DNA of 64,000 nucleotides from Aaosphaeria pasadenensis (taxonomy: Eukaryota > Ascomycota > Dothideomycetes > Pleosporales): positions 62,001 through 126,000 of the forward strand of contig JAKLMB010000050.1 in assembly GCA_022813625.1 (NCBI GenBank). Direction: 5' to 3'. This document shows, in pieces, positions 33,172-44,238 of the stretch. A program made the translations under genes and the position numbers. Positions within the stretch are counted from its first letter, which is position 1; every line of letters starts with the position of its first letter. Under the pieces are notes generated by a model, which was given only the letters and a program-made list of their open reading frames with translations, was not told the DNA's origin and ran no database searches.

Positions 33172-34613
33172 GATGGCGGTGACTTGTCGAAGCTTCAACT
33201 CGGACGAAGATGTATGAAGCTCCAATGAACGGTGGGAGAGTTGGAGGAAGGGGGTTTGAGTGGAAAGGAAGTGGAAGAGAGCTCCGGAGTGGAAGCTTTA
33301 CAAATGTGAGTACTCGTTTCGTACCCTGAGCTGATGGGGCGAGATGAGTGGCGGGGGTAACTACGTCGATGCTTGGCGGGCAGTGGAACGTGTCCTTTAC
33401 AGTTACCGTTCGTTATAGCCTCAACAGCTCACCGTCTCATTCCGCGTTTCTACACAAATCTATATCAAATGATCATTAATCATTAATCTACCCATCTACC
33501 GTTGCCTGCCACAACCTGCGTCAGCACTCGACTGCGGCAGCGTAGGAGCCGAGGGTGCATACTAATCCAGGTTTCACTGCTCCCATGTCCGTTTGCGGCA
33601 GCTACATAACTTGGATAATATGGTGATTCCTTCACATACGACCATTGGACATTGAAAACAGGGCTTCCCGTTCGCTCAGCCATACTTAAGCAATGTACCG
33701 GCGGACTAGTAGTTGAGTGGGTGACCATCAGCGAATCCCCGCTGTTGTATGTATTTTGCCATTTTTTTGCACTTTTTCTTTGCCTGTTTGTGGTGACTAT
33801 TCCCTCGTGTACATTAAATAGCTGTTTAGGGGTGGTGGGGATGCTGGCAGGGATGTTGGTGGTAACGGCTTCATGGGTCCTGTGCCACAAACCATCACTA
33901 TTACAACAGATCAATAATAATGGCTCGGTCTGTGGATATCTGCCAACTAATGCTTGAGGGCTTTAGCAAGAATGACAAATTTAAGTATCTTCAAGGTGCA
34001 GACATTATTTTATAGGCAACGTCTCGCTCAATCTCTATAACATCTTGCTGCAGTACTTCGTATAAAACTTGGAATTAGGTATCAAGGTATATACACACAT
34101 ACATGTCTATGTTTAATAGATTGCTATTGCCAACTGGACCTACTGACAGTTCTCCCTTTCAACATTTGCCTAGATACAGACTCTCACACGATCTTCATCC
34201 AGATCGATCATAATGTCAGCATAAGAAGTAATAATAACTCCTACACAGTCCTTGTGACAAGGTATAGTAGAAAACAAAAAGCATATTGTATGAGAGTTTG
34301 GTATAGTGCAGCTAAAGTGTAAACTGGAGTCCAGCCGAAAATATAAAAGAAAATAAGATAATACAAGAAAGCCCATTGGTCCTACCTTTCCGTCCCCGCA
34401 AGGAGGAAATATTATGTCTCGTCACGCAGTCAACCTCATGGGCACTCGTGCAGATGGAGGAGAATCGTGATTGGCGTTTTAAAAAATACTATGTGCAGCT
34501 TTGATCAGACCGAACCATTTCTACAAGTCTATACAATTGAAGTTGTGAGTTATGTACATTATGTCCTGATTACCATTTCAACATAGGGAAAGTGTGTAAA
34601 AAATGTAATTGAC
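33172..34613. other. Intergenic region between PDI and MFS genes
   Basis: The left 200 bp should be the PDI promoter. The rest shows no gene. 33950-34610 is AT-rich and contains the 3' flank of the MFS gene. No repeat recognised elsewhere in the window was found here. Confidence 0.5.
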
Positions 34614-36194
34614 TCAAGCAACAGCTTCTACTACGTCCTCCTCGTGATCGTGATCATCGTACTGTGCCTCCTTGATAAAATAACTTCGCTCCCTGATCGA
34701 CGGGCCCCAGATCATCAATACCACGGGGATGAAACTAAGTGCGAGCGCAAGAAATCCCAGCAAGCTGCTTGCCCAATTAAAGCCAAGGGAGCGGTACATG
34801 TCCTGTGTAGCAAGTGGTAGAAACGCAGCTAACGCGTTTTCGAGGAAAGCGACACCCGCGATTGCACTGGCAGAGAACTTTCCGTACATGTCTAAGAGGT
34901 ATAAGGATACAGCAGATATGATGATAGACATACCGAATCCGACGAAGGCGAGGCCGATAGTGGGGAATATCCAATGGATCGTTGTGTACGATGTCCATGC
35001 ATAAATGAATAAACCAGCGGTAAGACCGAGAAATGATGCAGGAATGCTAAGGTAGAGTCGCGCTTCTGGGATAGGACTACCTGGTGTCTCACGGTTCCGG
35101 TTCGCAGAAGTAAAATAGAGATGGTCTTGGATGATGGAGAAGGTTAGGCCAATAAGTTCACCAACAACAATCGCGGCTTGCACAAAACCAGTGCCGTAGT
35201 ACGTCCAAGAGTAAAGACCGGAATAGACCTGGACGATGGATTGCGTAAACATGAATGCCGTTCCGATGCAAAAGGCAGACCAGAGACCAAAGAAGAGAAC
35301 CACGGGTTCGGTCACAAGCATGCGACTCGGTCGGATGAGCGTTTCCCGAATAACTTCTTTGAAGGTAAGATGGGTCTTCTCGGCTGAAGCGTACACGGTT
35401 TTGCCAGTCTCGCGACGGATTCGGCGTGCTCGTTGGGTGAGTAGAACGTCCGGGCGTGTTTCTGGCAACAAGAACAAGATGAACGGTAGGAATATGGCGT
35501 ATGCTATAACTTCAGAGAGAAATATCCTGTATACATCTTTAGCTTCTTGTAGGTATTTCAGTATAATAGAGTATTGCACGTACCACCTCCAGCTAGCAAA
35601 TCGTACAGTGAGCGAGCCAAAGACAGGACCTAGACTCAACCCAGCGAGGAGAGAGAATATCCAGAGCGAAGTACTGAAGCTTTTGCTTCGACCTGGACGC
35701 CAGATATCGCTGACAACTCCACTTGTGATGTTTGCTAGCACACCAGTGCAGCCACCGGTGAAAATTCTGGTGATGATGAGAGTTGCAAAGTTTTGAGCCA
35801 GAAATTGTGGAATGAGAAAGATGATCAAGATGAGGTATATGGAGAGATAGCTCCACCTAATTCCAAAACTCTCCATCAGAGGCAACCCCAACATTGGTGC
35901 TGCTGCACCACCCAGGTTCCATGATAAGACTGGCCAGTATGAATGCGGAAAGTGTTCGTCAGTGATGTGGAAGTCTTCATTGATAGCCTCGGCAGCGCTC
36001 GTCATGGCCGTTCCATTGATTTGGACGGCAAATGTCATGAAGCATACTAGGATCGAAACACGCCACCTCTTCGATGTTTTCCAGTTAAAAGGATTCTCGG
36101 GGTCTTTTGGGCCACTCCACCCTACAACAGTGTCGCTATTCTCAGGGATAGTTGAGGACGTCTTTGCATGGTTTTCCATTTTTTCTTCTGCCAT
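34614..36194 (-). CDS. MFS transporter, DHA1-like
   Basis: This reads as open throughout, but a 57-nt intron is inferred at 35583-35527. Its donor is GTACGT and its acceptor TATACAG, and removal restores the family sequence SWRWIFLSEVIAYA, giving 507 residues. The N-terminus DPENPFNWKTSKRW leads into span 1 (VSILVCFMTFAVQINGTAM). Antiporter motif C is seen as LLAGLSLGPVFGSLTVRFA. A central loop with RRIRRETGKTVYASAEKTH separates the halves. Motif A is weakened: LPLMESFGIRWSYL lacks the usual G-R-R. The family exports small organic compounds over the plasma membrane with proton exchange; substrate unknown. Because the intron length is a multiple of three with no stop, an unspliced transcript would add 19 residues within the region after span 6. 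Confidence 0.88.
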   Translation of the reverse strand: MAEEKMENHAKTSSTIPENSDTVVGWSGPKDPENPFNWKTSKRWRVSILVCFMTFAVQINGTAMTSAAEAINEDFHITDEHFPHSYWPVLSWNLGGAAAPMLGLPLMESFGIRWSYLSIYLILIIFLIPQFLAQNFATLIITRIFTGGCTGVLANITSGVVSDIWRPGRSKSFSTSLWIFSLLAGLSLGPVFGSLTVRFASWRWYVQYSIILKYLQEAKDVYRIFLSEVIAYAIFLPFILFLLPETRPDVLLTQRARRIRRETGKTVYASAEKTHLTFKEVIRETLIRPSRMLVTEPVVLFFGLWSAFCIGTAFMFTQSIVQVYSGLYSWTYYGTGFVQAAIVVGELIGLTFSIIQDHLYFTSANRNRETPGSPIPEARLYLSIPASFLGLTAGLFIYAWTSYTTIHWIFPTIGLAFVGFGMSIIISAVSLYLLDMYGKFSASAIAGVAFLENALAAFLPLATQDMYRSLGFNWASSLLGFLALALSFIPVVLMIWGPSIRERSYFIKEAQYDDHDHEEDVVEAVA

Positions 36195-37943
36195 TGATCC
36201 GAATGGTCGATAACTTTCACTATTTGCTGCTCAGTTCGGCGACTTAAGTAGTATCGGCAGCAGTGTCTGTTGGCCTAGTCTGGACTGTTAGGCGGCAGTT
36301 TAAGCAGTGTTGCAGTGAATGAAATAGTCGGAGACGGTTGTTGAAATTCAGACACCGCGTGCCCTGTCGGTCACTTCGTAACGCGATGGCCCGAAAAGAA
36401 ACTCTTTTGCGGATTCGCCCGCGGAGATCGCCACGGTAGGCTGGGGTGACACTTACAAAAGCGTAACTTGCCTGAGCGAAAACTTTCTTTGCGATTCAGA
36501 AAATCTACTGTATTGAGATGTTCGATCAAAAGTAACGAAAGAACAACCTGATACCAGGTTCATGAAGTTGCGGGCGGTGGATAGTTGAGGTGTAAAGGCG
36601 CAATGTCATATTCACTGCCCATGATAGTGAAGCGGGTTCAAAGGAGTGAATGTATGTCATGCGCGGTGCCAAGACTAGAGGTTTGTATGGAAACCAAAGC
36701 CTACGACAATTCTAATTGCTCCAATAATAATAACAATGGATGGATGAAGAAGTGTGTGAGCAGGCCCAGCAGGGTAGTTTGGAACGAAGAAATACACAAG
36801 AGAAATTCAAGCAATGTGGGTAGCAGATCATCGAGACTTGGAAAGGGTTAAGCTCTGTAAAGGAACGAGACAAAGGCTACTGTGACATCACTATTGGGAC
36901 AAACCGTGACTAAAAAACAAATCTAATTAGCTAGTGTCCTTTGGTTTGGAGTGTGAAATGTGAGATGCAGACTACCTAGGTAGGTAACCTTCATACCTAC
37001 TCGTACCTAGGCACGACATACTTAACTGCTCGCAGATGTCTCATAACGTAATGGAAAATGAAGCCAAGACCGGGTCGAGGACTCGCTGTTCGCTATGGTG
37101 GTGAGCACTATTGGTGGCCAACTCATATCATGATTGGTCAGAATATGCAGGTAGTGACACATCCAGGAGTATCTATACTCAGAATAGAGAATAATTTTTT
37201 ATTGAGCTTTGTGTATAAGAACAGTATGTAAGTCGTCTGCCTTTGGCTGCAGCGGGTGCAGAAGGCATGATCGTCCATATTTATGAACGAATGTGAGGAT
37301 GCCATAATGCTCCTTTGTAGGTAACCTTGTCACACCATTTCAACCCAGATGATTTAACACTCAAAGTCTCCTTGGTAGCGTTTAGTCTCTTCTACATAGA
37401 GAATATCAATGACCTTAGGGATTGGGCGTTGAGTTTGATGCCACGCGCACTAGATTTAAAAAGACACAAGAATGAAGACAAGGCCCAGCAAGTTATGTCG
37501 GCACTGAGTAATAAACTTCTTAGCATTAAGTAGCAAAGACAGGCAATCCTGAATTTGGTATCATTAATGAAGTTGTACTTTCTGACATCTAGCGAGAGTT
37601 GAAGGGGGATTACATTTTGTCTATTTCCTGACCCAAAGTGCATCTGTTTTTAAGAGGCACTCTTGCTAACGGACACCAGGAAGTTACGCAGTAAGAATAA
37701 TGTCCATTGCTGGGGCATTTTACATAGGACCACCTTGTGCGCGTGGCTAATTCAATTTTTGTAATGTTTTGTGTTGGACGGTCACAGTGTTCGAGTAGCT
37801 AAGGGTGTTTGCAGAGGGTTGCTGCATCCACTCATACTTGGACGCTTTCTATTAAGTCTAATTGCGAACAATTTGATTATCAATGTCTAGGTATGTGTTC
37901 TGAAACAAGCCTATAATCTAAAATGAACATGTGACCACTATCT
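36195..37943. other. 1.7-kb intergenic region
   Basis: The left part is the promoter of the minus-strand MFS gene. A TACCTAGGTAGGTA motif lies at 36973. The short open frames (for example 37327-37533) carry no recognisable domain. AT content is higher than in genic DNA. Confidence 0.45.
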
Positions 37944-38576
37944 TCAGATCATTTTTGGAAGTACAATCTCCCTCAAACGAGTCCTTACAACGACACTTAC
38001 TCCTCTAGGTCGAATCCACTTCGAATAGATCTCAAAAGGTAGAGGGAGATTCCATAATTTGAATATATGCCATGTGTGCCCTCTTAAATGCAGGAGGATA
38101 AGAATTGTCGGCGGGGTTGAGAACCATTCAGCATTTTCGAGGGCAGTGATGTCCCACCTGCGATTACGGCTCGGCTGGCAGTAATGCTTCCATGTTGGCT
38201 CTTCCCACGCGTTATACTCTTTGGGAAATCCAGCCAGGCAATATTGGGTGCCACCGTTAGGTAGACTGCACGGAAATTTAGGATCCGAGATCTCCCACTT
38301 CGTTTGAGTGTAACTGTCACGTAGTCGATAGGCAAACCTTTGGAGTTTCCCGTTAATCACACCAGACATCACGAATCCCCTTGTCTGCGACCACGGAATT
38401 GTCCCAAAAGCAGCAAATGCGTCCTCACTAGGGAACGGATTGTGTTCACCACGAGTCTTCTTGACATCGACAATGTTGGGGAGGGCCCGCAGTCTCGAGG
38501 GGAGCGCCCTTATGAAAGTTCTTCGCAAACCACTCTTCGGCGACCATGCGATCTGAAAACTAAGTGAGAAGCCCAT
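37944..38576 (-). pseudogene. Relic resembling the heat-labile enterotoxin A (ADP-ribosyltransferase) family
   Basis: A minus-strand frame of about 210 codons resembles the second half of the fungal heat-labile enterotoxin alpha-chain-like family (Enterotoxin_a). The recognisable parts are a segment around the active-site loop, followed by a block containing AGFP and a Trp/His-rich stretch. The N-terminal half, which carries the NAD-binding start of the fold and any signal peptide, is not found upstream: the minus-strand sequence above 38576 is interrupted in every frame. The acidic residues at the active-site loop do not match the usual spacing. The copy therefore looks truncated and inactive. 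Family assignment rests on motif memory, not on a search. Genes of this family are common and variable in plant- and insect-associated ascomycetes. Confidence 0.55.
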
Positions 38577-39715
38577 TTCGTTACATCTCGCTCCAAGTTC
38601 TCAATGTTGAACCATTCTTTCGCGCCATGTCATGCTGCCAATGGCGGGATTGCCCCGTCTACTTCGGTTTCGTTTCCTTGGGCTCATCCATGTCTGGTCA
38701 AACCACCCACAAGCTTTCAGTCCGAGGTCCGCGACGGCCCCGGGTATTGATCATAGAACTGGCCTGTAAAGGTCTCGCATTAACTTGGGACCGGATCGAC
38801 GACTGATCTGCCCTTGTCTTGACTATTTGATGGATTTAACACCAACATGTTCTTCGACCAACGGTCGGAACATCGGATTTCCCGTATGATCAGCGCGCGT
38901 TATGTTGTGGACAGTTCCTCATGTGGATGTCCTGCAGCCTGCTCCGTCTGTCAGCCTTTGAAACCACGAATCAAATAGACACTTATAGGCGCTATTGAAG
39001 TTGCTCATATAGCATGTGCTATGGTGTACAGGACGGCAGGCCTCTGATGTTTGATCCTATAGCGTTGTAATGTTATTGTTACTTGCGACAGCGATCTTCA
39101 GCCAACGACCTTTCTTAGCTTCCTACTCACCCAATAATGTCCCTCGTTTTGTCTTCGGACTATCAATTACCGTACCCCTGTTCCTGTACTTACCTGCTTC
39201 GTACATTATCTGTCGGTTAGATATATTGTCCAGACAAAGATGCAAATTCTCATCAATCTCTTTCCTCATACATATGCACATGCATGCAGAGATAATATAA
39301 GTGCAGAGAATAAAGTCACGTGATAAATCATCAACCCATTGTCATAGCTTTTATAGAAGGCTAGATGCGATAGAAAGACAGATGGTGGTGACATTGATTC
39401 TTTCCTGGTGCAACTCGCATCGATATGAATCTGCAACAATGCAATGATTGTGCTATTAAAAGGATGATTGATGACAACAATGATGATAAATGATGGGGAT
39501 CTGAGAGGTGCAGCGGCTGAAAAGAAGGGCAATCAGTAGCGAGCCGGTTGGTGAGACTGCAGCTGATGGCTGTGCAACCTTCCACAAAGGATCGCAATCC
39601 ACGTTCGTTTCTTCTCAACATCCCCCCACCTCGACTAAGAGGTTGCCTAAAGCCTTACTATCACATCACCCATATTCATCTTTTTCTTTCTCTCTTTTCT
39701 GGTTCAACTCTGAGC
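38577..39715. other. Intergenic region before the P450 gene
   Basis: 38577-39060 may hold the unrecognisable remainder of the enterotoxin-like relic. The rest is the upstream region of the P450 gene, ending in a pyrimidine-rich leader (39660-39710). No gene is supported. Confidence 0.45.
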
Positions 39716-41441
39716 ATGATGTTGGCTCTACGTAGCTACCTCCTCGTAGGGCTTGCTGGCATCGCCAGCGAGGTCTTTATCTTCTCTAAAGGCGAATGGG
39801 ATCGTCACTCTCCAACTATCCTCAAATTCCTCGTCAGTGTACAGGCCCTCGTCACGGTCTGGTTCAAGATATACGGCTTTACCCTGCTATCTTCCATTCA
39901 GCAAACATGTGTCTTAACTGCGGTTTACGCCATTTCCTTGTTCACGGCAATGTCAATCTACCGGCTTTTTTTCCATCCACTACGCGGGTTTCCTGGCCCC
40001 ATAGCAGCTCGTGTATCTGTATTTTGGATCCTCAAGCAAAACTTGCCCCAATTATTGTTCTATAGAAAACTCCGTCAGCTACACAATGACTACGGGGATT
40101 TCGTCCGTACAAGTACCTATGCCTCCCATGTGCTGCGAATTCATCCAGTTTGACCAGTATGCAGGACCCAGAGAGCTGTCCATTTGCCATCCAGACGCCG
40201 TGATGGACATTTTAGGGCCACGCTCGAAAGTCGTCAAGGGCGAATTCTACGAACACATGTGGCCGCATCAGAATCTCCAATTGACCCGCGACATTGCATT
40301 TCATAAGTCCAAGCGCAGGGTCTGGGATAAGGCGTTCAGTCCCAGTGCTCTTCGCGATTATGTGCCCCGCTTGGCTGGACATCACGCTGAGGTCATCGAA
40401 CTACTGGACAAACACAGTCGCTCTGGCGTTCCTGTCGATGTAACGAGAGTCTTCATGGACGTGCAGTTCGATGTCATTTCTGACTTCAGTTTCGGGAAGT
40501 CCTGGAACATGCTGACGAGCGGCAAACCACATCCACTTGTCAAAGACTTTGTCGAGAACAAGAGAATAGTGGGGTTTTTGATCAATTTCCTGTGGATTTT
40601 CCATTTGACCAAGCTCTTCCCGGGGGTAGAAGGCATGATCGATGAGATGCTGAAAGAATACGGAAAGATGTTGGAGGAGAGGAGACAGGTTGGTAAAGCG
40701 ACCTCTGAAACGTGCTTCTACTGACAGTCGTAGATGAGATCCCCGTTACCGGACTTTTATACCTACTTTTCCCAGAACCCGCAAGCGGTCAAAGATGGCC
40801 CCGCAGATGCTCAACTAGCAGTGATCGCAGGTGCAGATACGACTGCCTTGACCCTCATCCACATCTTCTACATTCTCGCCCGATACCCAGACATCCAGTC
40901 CAACTTACACGCAGAACTTGACCCGTTACCTGCCTCCGCCGAAGACTCCGGTCTCGTGAGCGACCAGTATCTCGCCCCGCGTCCGTATCTCAACGGAATC
41001 ATCAACGAAGTCCTGCGCCTCTACTCTCCAGTCCCAGCCGCCCTCCAGCGACTCACACCGCCTGAGGGTGCTACGATCGCAGGTCGATACGTCCCCGGAA
41101 ACATGAACGTTTCGGTTCCCACCTACGCGCTGCACCGTGATCCACGCGCATTCGCCCAACCAGACGAGTTCATACCGGAACGTTGGTCTTCACAACCCGA
41201 ACTCATCATCCGCAAGGACGCGTTTATCGCCTTCTCCTACGGCCCGGAGAATTGTGTCGGACGGCCGCTCGCCATGATGCAGTTGAGGATGTTGGTAGCG
41301 AGGATCGCACGAAGGTTTGAGGTGAGTGTTCCCAAGGGAGCGGACAAGGAGTGGCGAAAGTTCGAGGAGGAGAAGGCGGATTGCTTTGTCATGGATGTGA
41401 GGAAGTTGCCTATGGTTTTCAAAGAGAGAGCGAAGCATTGA
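39716..41441 (+). CDS. Cytochrome P450 monooxygenase
   Basis: Three exons (39716-40112, 40165-40688, 40734-41441; introns of 52 and 45 nt) encode 542 residues. The N-terminus has three hydrophobic segments before the proline-rich hinge HPLRGFPGP. The I-helix oxygen motif is AGADTTALTLIH, the K-helix ExxR is NEVLRLYSP, and PERW lies in the PERF region (DEFIPERWSS). The heme loop is FSYGPENCVGRPLAMMQLR, with the cysteine thiolate in FxxGxxxCxG. It should be an ER-anchored monooxygenase acting on a small hydrophobic substrate with electrons from CPR. The extended hydrophobic N-terminus (about 90 residues with multiple spans) is typical of several fungal P450 families linked to secondary metabolism. 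An upstream in-frame ATG at 39566 exists but gives a poor N-terminus. No core biosynthetic enzyme is adjacent. Confidence 0.92.
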
Positions 41442-42485
41442 TCGGGATGTGTGTGGTCTCTCACCTGAAAGTTGGAGATTATGCTTCAAGGATTTGTACG
41501 TATTTCGGCCAAACTGGTCGTAACAAATAACGCCCCATACTAGGCAATGAATCACTAGAAAGGTTTGCTTATTTGAAGTTCACTCTGCAGGCATGAAAGA
41601 TTCAACCGCCTTCAATCTATAATCAAGACGAACGGGGCGCGATCTGGGTTTTGAGACTTTGCATGGTGCATTTCTTGGAACGCAATGGTCAAAAAGGTTC
41701 CGCATGACCCTGAAATAGTGTTCACTTATATAGCTGCGTTGCATGAGGTACGAGATTGGGAGAGTTATGAAGCGTTTGCTGGAGTTGTACGCCAATAGGC
41801 ATCTGTCTAAACAGGCAGAAAGAGTGATTGAGAGCGTCGAGATTGAGATTCTCACGCTAATAAACGTTTCTTCGTGAAAGTGCAGATGCATAGCTCTCAT
41901 CTGCACTTCTCTGCAATAATCACTGTGACATCTACATCTACATCAGAAGGTAACGGGATTTCGTACTTATGCCTGGTGCGATTTAGGACCGTTGAAGCAA
42001 TTGTATTCATGCTCTCCAAACGTGTTATTTAATCCAAACGCATCGAAGTGATTCACGACAGGTACAATCCAATTTACACTGCAACGTATACAAAAGTGAC
42101 CCCATTATGATATGCCCAATAGGTCCATACCCGCACCAACCGACAGGATGAATGGCTCACCGACACGCCCGGTCCATTATGAACCCTTAACGCATTGTAC
42201 GCAAACAATGCTAATGCCGTATGTAGGACCGTGATTCTCTTCCCATCCGCCATGTGATATCCTGCCTTCACTTCTAAGTGAAGTGAAGTGAAACGAAAAT
42301 TTGCCCAGCTAAACTCATTGTTCATTGACACTGCCCGCCGCCATGTAGAGTGCGAACGCAATATTACTTATCGTTCTTCTACCGGTAGGTCCCTCCCTTC
42401 AATTACTACATAATTACATCTCTTTTACCTTCACTTCTTGATCTTGGTTCAACCTTCGAGGTTTCCTCACTTCGCAACCGACAAG
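41442..42485. other. Intergenic region
   Basis: It contains the 3' flank of the P450 gene and the promoter of the next plus-strand gene. A short direct repeat AAGTGAAGTGAAGTGAAA occurs near 42278, and a CTACCGGTAG palindrome near 42379. No gene is seen. Confidence 0.5.
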
Positions 42486-43952
42486 ATGGCCGTCTCAAAG
42501 CCGTCAAACAAAAAGGCAACCAAACAAGACACGCCAATGGACTCTGATCGCAAACCCAAGACTACTTCAAATGGCTTCAGCTTCCCCAAGTCCCAGACTC
42601 AAAAGGTCGTATCTTCTGGCCGGCGCAAGCCAACTCCAGCGTCTAGCGGTGGGTACGTCCCCAAGCGCAAGGCCGTCGACGTGACCGCTCGCACGCCTCA
42701 CAGCCGGGCCGCGAAGTCTCGAAAGAAGTCCAAGAGCGACCCAGACTCCGTTTACTACAACGACGCGACCATCTTCTCCGACCTGTTAGCTTCAGACCCG
42801 CCGTCTGCTGCTGTCGAACCGCCCAGTAGTCCGCCGACAGTAAACGGGAGGTCCTCGCAACCGCACTCATCTCATCTCAATGGACGACCATGGCAAAAGC
42901 CGCAAACGCTGGTACACTTCACACCTGCCCTGGAATCCAAACCCGCAAGTTCACCCCCGGACGTCTCCCTCCCTCCCGCGACCTTCGTCCCAGACAAGGC
43001 CTTCCTCGCCTCCATGGACCGCGACATCCACCTCCTAGCCGCGCAGCTCTCCGCCCAACCGACCATCCAAATGGAACTCCCGGACATCTACACATCCGAC
43101 AACACGCCTGCGCCCTGGACCTCGACAACCCTCTTCCACCTCTACATCCTCGCGTACGCGCTCTCCCTCCCCAACATCTGCGACCTCATCGCCGACACCT
43201 GGATCCAGCAGTTCCACACAATCGACGACGTGAAGGCCCTCCGCATCTGGCGCCGCAACCGCGACGTCGAGGAGGACCCGCGGCTGAAGGGTGTGGTGGA
43301 GTTCGTGGGCAATGGCGAGACGTTTGTGGATACGCGCGCGATGGAGTTCGATCCGGTCAGGATTGGAGAGTTGTATGGGAATACGGGGAGGGAGTGCGGA
43401 GCGAGGATGGTGTGGGCGGATGCGTTGGCACTTTGTGGAGCGGACGCGGGGGAGGTGTTGGAGGTTGGTGGGAGGCGGGACGGCGAAGTGGCGTCCACGA
43501 CCGCTGAGGCTGTAGTCGAGGGGTACAAAGGCGGTGGTGTTGGGTGGGAGGATGAGGATGGGGGTGAGGTTGTTCGTGCGATGGAGGACTGGCCGAAGGA
43601 GTTTGTGCAGGATGTTCTGCGTACTTCGTTGAGGCTGGCAAGGGTGAGGAGGACGCTGAAAATCGAGGAGAGGCATCCTTATGCTTGGTGTCGGAGGTAC
43701 CACGAGCATGCGAAGAGGGGACTGCCATGTTATAGGTACTTAGCCTGGCAGGAGAAGGATGACGATCACGGTGCTGAAGAGGAGGAGGAGGAAGAGGAGA
43801 GTGAGGATGAGGGACAGCTAGGAGAAAGTCATGCCGCCTTGGGTAGGCTTGACAGCGTCGAATTGGAGGATGAGGGTATGAGCGAAGACAATCTGGACCT
43901 GGAAGTGCCGCACACTGCGAGGGGCAAAAAGAACGTTCACTTCGCAGTGTAG
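42486..43952 (+). CDS. Unrecognised, probably nuclear protein with acidic tail
   Basis: This single exon encodes 488 residues from the ATG at 42486. The N-terminal 150 residues are Lys/Ser/Pro-rich and disordered, with candidate nuclear localisation clusters (VPKRKAVD, RAAKSRKKSK). A folded-looking middle begins near PDKAFLASMDRDIHLLAAQL and includes LFHLYILAYALSLPNICDLI followed by ADTWIQQFH, which resembles the helical part following BTB-type domains. The segment HPYAWCRRYHEHAKRGLPCY is rich in Cys/His and aromatic residues. The C-terminus has an acidic run (about 18 Glu/Asp near residue 440) and ends GKKNVHFAV. Only a hypothetical function can be given. BTB/POZ-relatedness is a suggestion from the sequence 'LYILAYALSLPNICDL'. 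The codon bias switches from C-ending to G-ending around 43280. Confidence 0.75.
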   Translation: MAVSKPSNKKATKQDTPMDSDRKPKTTSNGFSFPKSQTQKVVSSGRRKPTPASSGGYVPKRKAVDVTARTPHSRAAKSRKKSKSDPDSVYYNDATIFSDLLASDPPSAAVEPPSSPPTVNGRSSQPHSSHLNGRPWQKPQTLVHFTPALESKPASSPPDVSLPPATFVPDKAFLASMDRDIHLLAAQLSAQPTIQMELPDIYTSDNTPAPWTSTTLFHLYILAYALSLPNICDLIADTWIQQFHTIDDVKALRIWRRNRDVEEDPRLKGVVEFVGNGETFVDTRAMEFDPVRIGELYGNTGRECGARMVWADALALCGADAGEVLEVGGRRDGEVASTTAEAVVEGYKGGGVGWEDEDGGEVVRAMEDWPKEFVQDVLRTSLRLARVRRTLKIEERHPYAWCRRYHEHAKRGLPCYRYLAWQEKDDDHGAEEEEEEEESEDEGQLGESHAALGRLDSVELEDEGMSEDNLDLEVPHTARGKKNVHFAV

Positions 43953-44238
43953 GGTTGGCTACATTTGCAACAATTCTAGCCCCTGGGACTGAAAGCTTGC
44001 GCAACTGTCAGAGGGAAAATGATTCCTTTTTGGACTTCTCATGGAAGGTCCGACCTGGATAAAGATTTCCTACGCTCATGGAGTGGTCCTATGCTATGGT
44101 TCTATAGGTACCTAATACAACACCAATGACGACATTCAAAAACCCAACATCAAAAAACAGAATAGATAAAGATATCAGGAAGTTCTATAATAAATTGCCA
44201 ACCTCGCTAATTGTGCAATCCCCATCATCTATACAAAC

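Noticed and set aside
40113..40164. Apparent frameshift in the P450 after GDFVRT
   Set aside because: A 52-nt GTACCT...TGCAG intron restores the frame, so it is an intron and not a break.
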